Translations under genes and position numbers: made by a program | Source of the DNA: Lachnospiraceae bacterium | GTDB lineage: Bacteria; Bacillota_A; Clostridia; Lachnospirales; Lachnospiraceae | DNA: 64,000 bases | NCBI GenBank assembly: GCA_017516285.1 | Contig: JAFXDD010000003.1 | Coordinates: 62,001 to 126,000, forward strand | Reading direction: 5' to 3' | The notes under the pieces: model-generated | What the model was told of the DNA's origin: nothing | Seen by the model: only the letters and a program-made list of their open reading frames with translations | The model's database searches: none | Shown here: positions 17,654 through 26,261 of the stretch, one piece after another | Numbering within the stretch: position 1 is the first letter of the stretch | Layout of the letters: every line of letters begins with the position of its first letter

Positions 17654-20302
17654 ATGGGTTCCACAAGAATAGATCCGTATTTTTATAAGCAGCCGCCATT
17701 ACTTTTTGTAGATGAATTACGTAAGCCAATACATGTTGCAAAGCCGGAGTGGTTTGGAAGAAAAAAGTTAGAGAATGGCGAAGTGTCTGCTGCGGGAGCA
17801 TTTTTGATAAATGAATTTCCGGACGAGGAGGGTTTGTTAAAAACAGCAGTGGATGATTTTAAGCTTTTTTTGCAGGTTCATGATGCGGGTGGAGAGCGAT
17901 ATCCGATTCGAATGGTATACAAAGAAACGGAATGTTTTGAAGCCTATCGTATTGTGGTAAAAGAAGATTACTGCATGGTAGAGGCGGCGGATACAGAAGG
18001 GATTCGAAGGGCATTGATTTATCTGGAAGATGAAATGCTGCGGAGAGAAGGGGCAATCCTGCCGTTAGGGGAAATCTCCAGAAAACCTGCAATACGTGCC
18101 AGAATAACAAGGGGGTTTTTCAGCCCGACGAATCGTCCGCCTAAGTGCCAGGATGAGCTCTTAGATGATGTGGATTATTATCCGGATGAATATTTGAATC
18201 GCTTAGCTCATGATGGTACGAATGGGCTGTGGATTTATACACATTTTAATCAGCTTCTTACCTCTGACTGTTTTACGGAATATGGAAAAGATTCTGAAAA
18301 GCGCATTGCAAAGCTTCGTCGTGTAGTGGATAAATGCAAAAAATATGGTGTGAAGGTTTATGTATTTGGGGTGGAGCCATTTGCATTGGCACCTGAAATT
18401 GCAGCGAATTATCCGGATGCGGTAGGAGGCGTTGCATGGAATGGACACCACACCGTGTGTACATATAGTGAGTTGGGAGCAAAGTATTGTATTGAGGTAA
18501 CCCAGAGGTTAATGGAACAGGTTCCTGACTTAGGCGGTATCATTGATATTACCTATGGGGAAAGGCCAACTACTTGTGCGTCTTTACGTGACATATGTCA
18601 GTGTCCTCGTTGCAGACAGCATACCCGAAGTGAGATATTAGCTCACAATATTGATTTACTCAAAGAAGGTATCCGAAGAGCCGGTTCCAAGGCGGATTTT
18701 ATCAGTTGGACCTATGGGCATAGAATCACTCCTATAGAGGAAATTAAAGATTATGTTCGTAGAGCTCCATCGGATGTGATGTTAATGGAGAATTTTGAGG
18801 ATGCAGGATATACGGAGCAACTTGGGAAAACAAGGCAGGCAATCGACTATTGGCTTTCTTATGCAGGACCTTCTCAGATGTATGAAGGCGCAGCAGAGAC
18901 TGCTCTGGAGGAAGGCAAGCACATGTTTGCCAAGATGCAGGTGTGTTGTTCTCATGAGCTTGCTACGGTGCCATATATTCCGGTTCCGGGTATTTTGTTT
19001 GATAAGTATGCCGGTGCCGGAAAGTACAAGGTTGAGGGTGTAATGCAATGTTGGTACTTTGGCAATTATCCTTCTCTCATGAGTAAGGCAGCAGGCGAGC
19101 TTTCTTTTATGGAGGATTTTTCTGACAAACAAAAGTTTCTGGAGCACCTGGCGGGAATTTATTACGGAAGTAAGGCTAGAGAAGCAGTGAAAGCATGGAG
19201 TCATTTTGAAAAGGGATATAGGGATTATCCGGTCAATATTATGTTCAGCTATTATGGTCCGATGCATGATGGTGTGGTTTGGGATTTAGCTTTGTTACCT
19301 AAGGATACATCACTTCCAAGAACATGGCTGCTTTTGGACAAGCCGGATGGAGACCGTATTGGTGAATGCCTGCAAAGTGGTCATACTTTGACAGAGGCAG
19401 TGCTTTTGACGGAAAATATGCGTAAGGAATGGCTGGAGGGAATGAAATACCTTCCTGTGAATGGTCCTAAGGAGCAGCGCAGTGTGGCTGCGGCATTACA
19501 GCTATTATTGGCAAGTGGTAATAATATCCTGAAGTTCTATGAACTGAGAGCTCTTTTGGGAAAGAAGATAGGAGATGCAGAGAAGATATTGCAGGAAATG
19601 GAAGCTATTGTAAAGGAGGAGATTTGCAATAGTACCAAAATGATTGCCTTATGCGAGGCGGATTCCAGACTGGGGTATCATTCGGAAGCAGAGGGATATA
19701 AATTCTTCCCTGAAAAATTAAGAGATCGTATAGCAAAGCTTGAGTTATTGAAAAATCTGGAGTTTGTGCAGGTAAGGCAGAATATATCAGAAGGCAAAGC
19801 ATCTCTAAGCTGGTATGAAGGAACAGAGGGACCGGCTTACATGCTGACGAAAGATTTAGAGACGGCATCTTTGGAAGCAATTTCTGAGGAGGCATCATTT
19901 AAAGCGGCATATGATTCTGATAATCTTTATATAGAACTAAAGGGCAAGCCGGATACAAGCTTCGTATTATATTTCGAATTTGAACTTATGTGGCCCGCAC
20001 CCGGTATTATAATAAAAAATGGTGCGATAACGCTAAGCGGAACGGCGTATTCACACCAATCTATTTTTGGTGATAGGGTATCATGTGAGTTAGAAAAGTA
20101 TGAGCTTAATGCATCTGAGCCGTCAGAAGGGCATTATATACTGACCGTTTCAAGAAAGAAGGCCGGTTGGGCTGAGGACAGGCCGTTAAGGGCACTGATT
20201 TCAGCAGATGGTGTTTCCTGGATTAAGGATGATGAGCCGGTTCATACCCTTGGAAAGCATGAGGCTTCACCGGGAGAGTTTGGATGGCTGTTGCCAATAT
20301 AA
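17654..20302 (+). CDS. Large glycosidase-like protein of unassigned family (GH20/GH67-type N-terminal domain)
   Basis: An 882-residue protein and the last gene of the cluster, preceded by TAAGGAGG. The first ~135 residues, ending ADTEGIRRALIYLEDEMLRR, look like the alpha/beta domain (zincin-like) that precedes the catalytic barrel in GH20, GH67 and GH84-like proteins. A probable TIM barrel follows (PDEYLNRLAHDGTNGLWIYTHF; DLGGIIDITYGERPTTC; a CQCPRCR pair). The GH20 HxGGDE motif is absent. After a helical stretch, the C-terminal ~120 residues (AAYDSDNLYIELKG) resemble a CBM9-type beta sandwich. I do not recognise a characterised family; alpha-glucuronidase-like or hexosaminidase-like activity are the best guesses. 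Cytoplasmic by lack of signal. Confidence 0.7.
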   Translation: MGSTRIDPYFYKQPPLLFVDELRKPIHVAKPEWFGRKKLENGEVSAAGAFLINEFPDEEGLLKTAVDDFKLFLQVHDAGGERYPIRMVYKETECFEAYRIVVKEDYCMVEAADTEGIRRALIYLEDEMLRREGAILPLGEISRKPAIRARITRGFFSPTNRPPKCQDELLDDVDYYPDEYLNRLAHDGTNGLWIYTHFNQLLTSDCFTEYGKDSEKRIAKLRRVVDKCKKYGVKVYVFGVEPFALAPEIAANYPDAVGGVAWNGHHTVCTYSELGAKYCIEVTQRLMEQVPDLGGIIDITYGERPTTCASLRDICQCPRCRQHTRSEILAHNIDLLKEGIRRAGSKADFISWTYGHRITPIEEIKDYVRRAPSDVMLMENFEDAGYTEQLGKTRQAIDYWLSYAGPSQMYEGAAETALEEGKHMFAKMQVCCSHELATVPYIPVPGILFDKYAGAGKYKVEGVMQCWYFGNYPSLMSKAAGELSFMEDFSDKQKFLEHLAGIYYGSKAREAVKAWSHFEKGYRDYPVNIMFSYYGPMHDGVVWDLALLPKDTSLPRTWLLLDKPDGDRIGECLQSGHTLTEAVLLTENMRKEWLEGMKYLPVNGPKEQRSVAAALQLLLASGNNILKFYELRALLGKKIGDAEKILQEMEAIVKEEICNSTKMIALCEADSRLGYHSEAEGYKFFPEKLRDRIAKLELLKNLEFVQVRQNISEGKASLSWYEGTEGPAYMLTKDLETASLEAISEEASFKAAYDSDNLYIELKGKPDTSFVLYFEFELMWPAPGIIIKNGAITLSGTAYSHQSIFGDRVSCELEKYELNASEPSEGHYILTVSRKKAGWAEDRPLRALISADGVSWIKDDEPVHTLGKHEASPGEFGWLLPI

Positions 20303-20330
20303 GCACTACCGATAGACGGTTTGTCCTAAG

Positions 20331-20397
20331 TATATTGATTACAAAAAGTAACCATTACCTTTCTGACGGGCGGTTACTTTTTTGTATTATCAATATA
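20331..20397. terminator. Composite bidirectional terminator between the GH cluster and sigG
   Basis: Inner stem AAAAAGTAACC (20343-20353) pairs with GGTTACTTTTT (20372-20382), giving a U-tract on either strand. An outer perfect 9-base pair of arms, TATATTGAT (20331-20339) and ATCAATATA (20389-20397), encloses it. The genes on both sides converge on it. Confidence 0.85.
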
Positions 20398-20440
20398 GGC
20401 AATCAACAGTGTTACCACAAGGGTATATGATTATCCCTCC

Positions 20441-21211
20441 TCACGTCAAATAATGTCTCATCACCTTCAACGCATTTTTCTCCAGTCTGGATACCTGTGC
20501 CTGAGATATGCCTATCATATCGGCCACTTCCATCTGGGTTTTGCCTTCGAAGAAGCGGAGGGTTATGATTTCTTTTTCGCGTTCGCCCAGACGTTTCAGG
20601 GCTTCATTCAGGGAAATCTGCTCTACCCATAGTTCTTCTTTATTTTTCTTGTCACTAATCTGGTCCATGACGTAAAGGGTGTCGCCGCCGTCTGTGTAGA
20701 TGGGCTCATACAGGCTCATAGGGCTTTGGATAGCGTCCAGTGCATATACGATATCTTCGCGGGGAATACCGATTTCAGCAGAGATTTCCTCCAAGGTCGG
20801 TTCCTTTTGATTGGCCTTCTGCATGGCTTCTTTGACCTGCAGGGCGCGGTAGGCGATGTCTTTTAGAGAACGGCTGACACGGATACTTCCGCCGTCTCTT
20901 AGGTATCGTCTGATCTCACCTATAATCATGGGTACGGCATAAGTACTGAATTTTACGCCAAGTGTCCGATCAAAGTTATCAATGGCCTTTATGAGTCCTA
21001 CACAGCCTATTTGGAATAAATCGTCCACGTTTTCATCACTACCGCCAAAACGCTTGATAACACTTAAAACAAGTCTTAAATTGCCTTCTATATATTGTTC
21101 TCTGGCTGCCATGTCACCTTCTGCGATTCGCTCAAAAAGGCGAGCCTTTTCGTCTTCTTTTAAAAGCGGCAGCTTGGCTGTATTGACGCCGCATATTTCT
21201 ACTTTTCCCAT
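20441..21211 (-). CDS. sigG: RNA polymerase sporulation sigma factor SigG
   Basis: A 256-residue sigma-70 family factor for late forespore transcription. KVEICGVNTAKLPLL at the N terminus is the SigG signature. Region 2 (GNLRLVLSVIKRFGG, DDLFQIGCVGLIKAIDNFD, FSTYAVPMIIGEIRRYLRDG), region 3 and region 4 (TQMEVADMIGISQAQVSRLEKNALKVMR) are complete. On the minus strand, ATG at 21211 is preceded by GGAGG; the ATG five codons upstream would place that site inside the gene. It normally follows spoIIGA-sigE, which are not present here; the next gene, ylmC, is divergent. It shows the organism can sporulate or descends from a sporulating line. Confidence 0.96.
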   Translation of the reverse strand: MGKVEICGVNTAKLPLLKEDEKARLFERIAEGDMAAREQYIEGNLRLVLSVIKRFGGSDENVDDLFQIGCVGLIKAIDNFDRTLGVKFSTYAVPMIIGEIRRYLRDGGSIRVSRSLKDIAYRALQVKEAMQKANQKEPTLEEISAEIGIPREDIVYALDAIQSPMSLYEPIYTDGGDTLYVMDQISDKKNKEELWVEQISLNEALKRLGEREKEIITLRFFEGKTQMEVADMIGISQAQVSRLEKNALKVMRHYLT

Positions 21212-21303
21212 AAAAACCTCCAACATGTAATCTTTAAAAATTACTTATCTTTGGTAGAAGACATCAGAAACTACGCTGATAAACAATAGTATGGTCCAAA
21301 GCG

Positions 21304-21332
21304 TGGAAATTTATGCCGTTCATTCATATAAT
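21304..21332 (+). promoter_or_regulatory. Putative promoter of ylmC
   Basis: TGGAAA (21304-21309), 17 bases, then TATAAT (21327-21332), about 20 bases before the ylmC start. The -10 is perfect and the -35 matches four of six. The overlapping CATATAAT could also serve a sporulation sigma factor. Confidence 0.45.
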
Positions 21333-21350
21333 AAAATAAAAAGGTATGTC

Positions 21351-21581
21351 ATGTTATTTTCTGAATTAAGGTGTAAGGAAGTTATTAATATTAGGGACTG
21401 CAGAAAGTTAGGAAGGGTGCAGGATGTTGAGTTTAATGCCTGCACAGGCTGTATTGAAAAAATTTTTATACCGGCATGTGGTAAATTAAGCTCCTTTTTT
21501 CCTACAGAGCCGGATTATGTAATATGTTTTAATGAAATTAAACAGATAGGTCCAGATATTATTCTGGTTGACGTGAAATAA
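21351..21581 (+). CDS. ylmC: YlmC/YmxH-family PRC-barrel protein
   Basis: A 76-residue protein, LFSELRCKEVINIRDCRKLGRVQDVEFN..., a PRC-barrel of the YlmC/YmxH sporulation-associated family; related proteins usually sit near sigG or nrdR in Clostridia, as here. The ATG at 21351 agrees with the family N terminus; the frame extends to 21291 but without homology. It carries three Cys (C8, C17, C32-C35 region), including CTGC, which might bind metal. Its molecular role is unknown. Confidence 0.85.
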   Translation: MLFSELRCKEVINIRDCRKLGRVQDVEFNACTGCIEKIFIPACGKLSSFFPTEPDYVICFNEIKQIGPDIILVDVK

Positions 21582-21628
21582 GTATTTTGTTAAAATAAGG
21601 TAATACATTTATTAGGAAGGTACTCAAG

Positions 21629-22081
21629 ATGAGATGTCCATTTTGTAATTACGAAAACACAAAGGTAATTGATTCCAGACCGGCGGAGGAAAGCAACTCT
21701 ATTCGCAGAAGACGCGCTTGTGAGGAGTGTGGTAAGCGTTTTACTACCTATGAAAAAATTGAAACTTTGCCGGTTATGATTGTAAAAAAAGACGATAGCC
21801 GTGAGCCTTATAATCGTTCCAAGATTGAAAAGGGGATTATGCGTGCCTGTCACAAGCGTCCCATCAGCTCTGAACAGATGTCAGAGGCTGTTGATTACGT
21901 AGAGAACCGTATTTTTTCTCTCGAGAGGAGTGAGGTGGATTCCTCTTATGTGGGAGAGTTGATTATGGAGAGACTTAAGGCATTGGATGCGGTGGCTTAT
22001 GTCAGGTTTGCATCTGTTTATAGGGAATTCAAGGATGCTGACATGTTTATGGAAGAGTTAAAAAGTGTCTTTAACAAGTAG
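21629..22081 (+). CDS. nrdR: Transcriptional repressor NrdR
   Basis: A 150-residue NrdR: a zinc ribbon with MRCPFC at the start and CEECGKRFTTYE (Cys 3, 6, 31, 34), followed by an ATP-cone (PVMIVKKDDSREPYNRSKIEKGI) and a C-terminal helical part ending ADMFMEEL. It senses ATP/dATP and represses ribonucleotide reductase genes by binding NrdR boxes. No nrd gene is in the window. AGGAAGG precedes the ATG. It is complete. Confidence 0.97.
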   Translation: MRCPFCNYENTKVIDSRPAEESNSIRRRRACEECGKRFTTYEKIETLPVMIVKKDDSREPYNRSKIEKGIMRACHKRPISSEQMSEAVDYVENRIFSLERSEVDSSYVGELIMERLKALDAVAYVRFASVYREFKDADMFMEELKSVFNK

Positions 22082-22089
22082 GAGCATTT

Positions 22090-22608
22090 ATGTTTAGAAG
22101 TTTTTATCCGGATGCATATTTGGAAAGTGTGCATGATGTGGATTTTGAAGCCTTTAAGGAGAAGGGGTACAAGGCTGTACTCTTTGATATTGATAATACA
22201 CTGGTTTGTCACGGGGCACCTGCAACTCAGGAGATTATTGTATTTTTTCAGAGACTTAAGGAAATGGGCTATGAGGCAATGGTGATGTCCAACAATAAGG
22301 AGCCACGTGTGAAAAGCTTTGCAGAGGCTGTGGGAGGCATTGGTTATGTTTATAAGGCCGGTAAGCCTTTAAAGGCTTCTTATTTGCGCTGTATGGAGCT
22401 TATGGGCTCTGACAGCAGCAACACTTTGTTTGTGGGGGACCAGCTGTTTACAGACGTTTGGGGCGCCAAGCGGTGTGGTATTTACAGTATTCTGGTGCAG
22501 CCTATTGATAAGCACGAGGAAATACAGATTGTCTTAAAACGTTTTTTAGAACGTATTGTACTTTATTTTTATAAAAAGGAGTGTGAGAGACTTGGGCATA
22601 AATATTAA
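22090..22608 (+). CDS. yqeG: YqeG-family HAD phosphatase
   Basis: A 172-residue HAD-superfamily (IIIA) phosphatase. Motif I is LFDIDNTL, motif II VMSNN, then a Lys in KAGKP and motif IV GDQLFTDVWGAKRCG. The family is usually followed by aroE or yqeH-type genes in Firmicutes, as here. Physiological substrate is not established (a mitochondrial relative is a phosphatidylglycerophosphate phosphatase). It starts nine bases after nrdR and its 3' end overlaps the start of aroE. Confidence 0.93.
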   Translation: MFRSFYPDAYLESVHDVDFEAFKEKGYKAVLFDIDNTLVCHGAPATQEIIVFFQRLKEMGYEAMVMSNNKEPRVKSFAEAVGGIGYVYKAGKPLKASYLRCMELMGSDSSNTLFVGDQLFTDVWGAKRCGIYSILVQPIDKHEEIQIVLKRFLERIVLYFYKKECERLGHKY

Positions 22609-23464
22609 CGGACATACAAAGACTCTGGGTGTCATTGGTAATCCGATTGCGCACACACTTTCACCGGTGATTCACAATGAATTAGCCCGGATTTACGGGC
22701 ATAATCTGGTTTATCTGCCGTATTTGGTGGATACGGATGTAGAAGGTGCTGTCAGAGGGGCTGCTGCCCTTCATTTTGGTGGCTTAAATGTAACCATTCC
22801 TCACAAAACAGAGGTGTTAAAGTATGTGTCTGAGATAGACCCTTTTACGGAACGAATCGGTGCAGCCAATACACTGGTACCTGTAGAGGGTGGTTTTAGG
22901 GCCTATAACACGGATATCCCGGGGCTATACCGCGGTATGGTCAGTGATGGTGTGGCATTAGAGAAGGAAGAGGTTATTATTTTAGGTGCCGGCGGTGCCG
23001 CCAGAAGCGTGGCCATGCTTGCTCTGGAAAAGGGTGCAAAGCACGTTTATATGTTAAATCGTACGTTGAGCCGTGCGCAGGCTATTGCAGAGGAGGTAAA
23101 TGGTTATGCGCAGAGAGACTTTGTAACTGCTATGGAGCTTTCAGATTATGCACGTCTTGCAGGCAGGAAGTATTTATGTATTCAGACTACCAGCGTGGGT
23201 ATGCATCCCAAGGAAGGCTGTGCAGCCATTGAGGATTCGGCCTTTTACGATATGTTACATACAGGCTATGATATTATTTATAATCCTTATGAGACAAGGT
23301 TTATGTCTTTGGTAAAGGCTCATGGCGGACAAGCCTTTAACGGACTGAAGATGCTGCTTTATCAGGGTATTATAGCTTACGAATTATGGAATGATATCTC
23401 TGTATCGGAAGAGGTGGCAGAGCGGATATTACACAAGATGAGAGAGGCATTGGGGTTATCATGA
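22592..23464 (+). CDS. aroE: Shikimate dehydrogenase
   Basis: A 290-residue shikimate dehydrogenase (NADPH, 3-dehydroshikimate to shikimate). GNPIAHTLSPVIHN binds shikimate, NVTIPHKTEV has the catalytic Lys, NTDIPG the Asp, and ILGAGGAARSVA is the nucleotide-binding loop. The likely start is the TTG at 22592, ten bases after AAGGAG; the frame upstream runs into yqeG. The gene overlaps yqeG by 17 bases and aroK by four (ATGA). Confidence 0.94.
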   Translation: MGININGHTKTLGVIGNPIAHTLSPVIHNELARIYGHNLVYLPYLVDTDVEGAVRGAAALHFGGLNVTIPHKTEVLKYVSEIDPFTERIGAANTLVPVEGGFRAYNTDIPGLYRGMVSDGVALEKEEVIILGAGGAARSVAMLALEKGAKHVYMLNRTLSRAQAIAEEVNGYAQRDFVTAMELSDYARLAGRKYLCIQTTSVGMHPKEGCAAIEDSAFYDMLHTGYDIIYNPYETRFMSLVKAHGGQAFNGLKMLLYQGIIAYELWNDISVSEEVAERILHKMREALGLS

Positions 23465-23988
23465 GCGACCATGTAATACTGATTGGATATATGGGCAGCG
23501 GTAAGTCTACCGTGGGCTTCAGGCTAAGCTACAAATTAAAAAGGTGTCTGATTGACACGGATAAGCTGATTGAACACAGAGAAGGGATGAGTATCAGCAG
23601 CATGTTTGCTCTAAAGGGGGAGGCATACTTTAGGTCAAAGGAAACGGAGTGTCTGAACAGTCTTTTTAAAGAGCTGGGGAGCAGAATTATTTCTCTGGGC
23701 GGGGGGACTCCCGTGAGAGAGGAAAATCGTGAGATTATAAAGAGGCTGGGTAAGGTGATTTATTTAAAGGCATCTGCGGATACTATATATGAAAGGGTAA
23801 AGCATGACACCTCAAGGCCGTTGTTACAATGTGAAAATCCAAGAGCGCGTATTGAGGAGATGTTGTCCGAAAGAGATCCCATATATGCAGGCATAGCAGA
23901 TGTTGTTATCTCTGTGGACGGCAAAAAAATGAAAGATGTAGTAAAAGAGATTGTGGAGGCAGTACTTGATGAAGATATTAGTCATTAA
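23461..23988 (+). CDS. aroK: Shikimate kinase
   Basis: A 175-residue shikimate kinase. The P-loop is GYMGSGKST (about residues 8-16), IDTDKLIEHREG binds shikimate, and ISLGGGTP and SRPLL complete the lid region. It phosphorylates shikimate at O3. It is translationally coupled to aroE by a four-base overlap and overlaps aroQ by 20 bases, so the three aro genes form one tight unit. Confidence 0.95.
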   Translation: MSDHVILIGYMGSGKSTVGFRLSYKLKRCLIDTDKLIEHREGMSISSMFALKGEAYFRSKETECLNSLFKELGSRIISLGGGTPVREENREIIKRLGKVIYLKASADTIYERVKHDTSRPLLQCENPRARIEEMLSERDPIYAGIADVVISVDGKKMKDVVKEIVEAVLDEDISH

Positions 23989-24412
23989 CGGACCTAATTT
24001 AAATTTTTTGGGCATTCGTGAAAAAAGTGTATACGGTACGCAGGATTATGAATATCTGAAAAATTTGATTGCAGGGAAGGCTCAGGAAATCGGAGCCGAT
24101 ATAGAGGTGTTTCAGAGTAATTATGAAGGCGGTATTATTGACAGAATTCAGGAGTCTTATTTTGATGGGACTAAGGCTCTGATTATTAATCCCGGTGCAT
24201 ATACGCATTACAGTTATGCTATTCGTGATGCCTTGGCCAGCATTGTTGTGCCAAAGGTAGAGGTACATATTTCTGATATTACCCAAAGAGAGGCCTTTAG
24301 ACAGGTCTCTGTAACTCGCGAAGTATGTGATTATCAGATTTATGGACGTGGTTTACAGGGTTATTTGGATGCAATTGATTATTGTTTGGCACAAATTGAA
24401 AAAAATGGTTGA
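23969..24412 (+). CDS. aroQ: Type II 3-dehydroquinate dehydratase
   Basis: A 147-residue type II dehydroquinase. MKILVINGPNLNFLGIRE is the N-terminal signature, with the catalytic Tyr in SVYGTQDYEYL, NPGAYTHYSYAIRDAL and VEVHISDITQREAFRQ. The ATG at 23969 is chosen for the family N terminus and the GGAGG nine bases upstream inside aroK. It makes 3-dehydroshikimate, the substrate of AroE. Confidence 0.95.
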   Translation: MKILVINGPNLNFLGIREKSVYGTQDYEYLKNLIAGKAQEIGADIEVFQSNYEGGIIDRIQESYFDGTKALIINPGAYTHYSYAIRDALASIVVPKVEVHISDITQREAFRQVSVTREVCDYQIYGRGLQGYLDAIDYCLAQIEKNG

Positions 24413-24437
24413 AAAAGTGTGCTGAATATTGTAAACT
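24409..24437 (+). promoter_or_regulatory. Putative promoter of efp
   Basis: TTGAAA (24409-24414), 17 bases, TAAACT (24432-24437), beginning at the aroQ stop and 40 bases before the efp start. It would let efp be transcribed apart from the aro genes. Confidence 0.5.
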
Positions 24438-24476
24438 AGTATAAGAATATCGTTACAAATTTTAGGAGGATTATTT

Positions 24477-25034
24477 ATGATTTCTGCAGGTGATTTCAGA
24501 AATGGTGTTACCCTCGAGATTGATGGTAACTTCGTTCAGATTATTGAGTTTCAGCATGTTAAGCCGGGTAAGGGTGCAGCATTCGTTAGAACTAAGTTAA
24601 AAAACATTATCAATGGCGGTGTGATTGAAAAGAGCTTTCGTCCAACCGAAAAATTCCCAGCAGCGCGTGTAGACAGAAAGGACATGCAGTATTTATATAA
24701 TGATGGTGAATTTTTCTATTTCATGGATAATGAAACCTACGACCAGATTCTTTTGACTACTGATGTAATTGGCGATGCTTTGAAATTCGTAAAAGAAAAC
24801 GAAATGTGCAAGATTTGTTCTGTAAATGGCAATATCTTTGCAGTTGAGCCACCTACTTTCGTGGAATTAGCTATCACTGACACAGAGCCGGGCTTCAAGG
24901 GAGATACCGCTACAGGTGCTACCAAGCCAGCTACTGTTGAAACAGGCGCTATTGTATATGTTCCGTTATTCGTTGAAATCGGTGACGTAATCAAGATTGA
25001 TACACGTACTGAGGAATATTTATCCCGCGTATAA
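24477..25034 (+). CDS. efp: Translation elongation factor P
   Basis: A complete 185-residue EF-P with three beta-barrel domains. The loop [10 protein letters not shown] puts Lys32 at the tip that reaches the peptidyl-transferase centre; it relieves stalling at polyproline. No epmA/epmB modification genes are near. TAGGAGG precedes the ATG. The aroQ-efp order is usual in Firmicutes. Confidence 0.97.
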   Translation: MISAGDFRNGVTLEIDGNFVQIIEFQHVKPGKGAAFVRTKLKNIINGGVIEKSFRPTEKFPAARVDRKDMQYLYNDGEFFYFMDNETYDQILLTTDVIGDALKFVKENEMCKICSVNGNIFAVEPPTFVELAITDTEPGFKGDTATGATKPATVETGAIVYVPLFVEIGDVIKIDTRTEEYLSRV

Positions 25035-25065
25035 TTTCATATCAATATTTTAGCTTACAAAAGAT

Positions 25066-25104
25066 AACACCATGCAGACGGGCGTAGTTTGTGTGGTGTT
25101 TTTG
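25066..25104 (+). terminator. Probable terminator after efp
   Basis: AACACCA (25066-25072) and TGGTGTT (25094-25100) form a seven-base stem followed by a run of T. Confidence 0.65.
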
Positions 25105-25169
25105 ATGCTCAAAATCAAACAATTCCGGATACATCATTATTTATTGTTTTTTTAGGAAAGGAATTAATT

Positions 25170-26084
25170 ATGAGTTATCCAGAATTCAGAGAAGAAATTT
25201 TTGGGATCCTGAAGGGTATGGTACCTGCAAATGTCAGGATTGAGCTGATAGATGTAGAAAAGTTAAACAGCAGTATGCGACATGGCATATCTTTTCAAAA
25301 GGAAGGAGAGTGCTATGCCCCTACGATTTATTTAGAGCCTTTTTATAATGGCTATCGTAATGGAAAGGATATTGAGGCATTAGCCAGAGAAGTACTTCGT
25401 TGTTATGCAGAAGAGACCTGTGAGCTGCCGGAAAGTGTTTTTAAACTGGAGCATTTTGAAAGTGCCAGAGAAAATATATACTGTAAGTTGATTCACATTG
25501 CTGAGAATCAGAGGCTTTTACAGGAGACTCCCCATATTACTTATCTGGACTTTGCTATTGTGCCTTATTTTGAGGTGAATAATGACCGCGTTTATAGAGG
25601 CAGTGTGTTGTTAAAAAAAGAGCATGTTAAGTCTTGGGAGATTAGCGGGGAAGAACTGTTAAACTGGGCGGTTCGACACACCTTTGAGGCAAAGGGGGTA
25701 CTTTTTAAACCTATGTCTGAGATATTGTCAGCCTTTATATCAGAGGGTGACGGAGAGATTTATGACCACGCGCATTCAGGAATGTTTGTGCTTACCAATC
25801 ATGACAAGTATCTGGGTGCGATTTTGATTTATTACCCGGAGGTTCTTCGTATGATTGCAGAAAAGTTAGGCGAGGATTTTTATATGCTGCCTGCTTCTGT
25901 GCATGAATGGGTAATTGTACCGGAGTCCTTTGTTGTGGAAGAGTCTTCCATGTTGTCCACAGTTCAGCATATTAATGACTTGGAGGTGTTGGAGGAAGAG
26001 GTGCTTTCCTACAATATTTACCGCTATTTTACAAGTTCACAAAAAATTCACGTTTTTAAGTCTGTAAAATATAAAAATTACTAG
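25170..26084 (+). CDS. DUF5688-family protein
   Basis: A 304-residue soluble protein without signal or TM. Its opening, SYPEFREEIFGILKGMVPANVRIEL, and YAPTIYLEPFYNGYRNGKDIEALAREVLRCY match the DUF5688 family, which is frequent and often multicopy in Lachnospiraceae. Function is unknown. The ATG at 25170, with AGGAAAGGAA upstream, is preferred over 25089, which would lie in the efp terminator. Confidence 0.8.
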   Translation: MSYPEFREEIFGILKGMVPANVRIELIDVEKLNSSMRHGISFQKEGECYAPTIYLEPFYNGYRNGKDIEALAREVLRCYAEETCELPESVFKLEHFESARENIYCKLIHIAENQRLLQETPHITYLDFAIVPYFEVNNDRVYRGSVLLKKEHVKSWEISGEELLNWAVRHTFEAKGVLFKPMSEILSAFISEGDGEIYDHAHSGMFVLTNHDKYLGAILIYYPEVLRMIAEKLGEDFYMLPASVHEWVIVPESFVVEESSMLSTVQHINDLEVLEEEVLSYNIYRYFTSSQKIHVFKSVKYKNY

Positions 26085-26110
26085 ACATTTTCTTCAGCCT
26101 GTGCTATGAT
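26082..26110 (+). promoter_or_regulatory. Promoter of tRNA-Arg
   Basis: TAGACA (26082-26087), 17 bases, TATGAT (26105-26110). Spacing is optimal and the tRNA begins 42 bases after the -10. Confidence 0.75.
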
Positions 26111-26111
26111 A

Positions 26112-26238
26112 GCAAAGGTGGCGTAATAATTTCGTAATATATTACAGTTTTGTGTCCGTAGTCTAATGGATAGAACGGAGGCCTCCGACGCCTTTAATGC
26201 AGGTTCGATTCCTGTCGGACACACTCCGCCACCTTTGC
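26112..26238 (+). repeat. 12-base inverted repeat flanking the tRNA
   Basis: GCAAAGGTGGCG (26112-26123) and CGCCACCTTTGC (26227-26238) are perfect reverse complements on either side of the tRNA gene. The 3' arm is not followed by a U-tract. Confidence 0.85.
26152..26223 (+). tRNA. tRNA-Arg (anticodon CCG)
   Basis: A complete cloverleaf can be drawn: acceptor arms GTGTCCG and CGGACAC, an anticodon stem GAGGC/GCCTT around loop CTCCGAC (anticodon CCG at 26185-26187), and a T-arm GCAGG-TTCGATT-CCTGT. The D stem has one mismatch. The anticodon reads CGG. CCA is not encoded. A 12-base inverted repeat flanks the gene. Confidence 0.95.
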
Positions 26239-26261
26239 AATTATTAGATAGTGAGGTTATT

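Noticed and set aside
26166..26261. In-frame extension of the SH3b gene through the tRNA
   Set aside because: It reads through the whole tRNA; the ATG at 26262 has the signal-anchor and is the real start.
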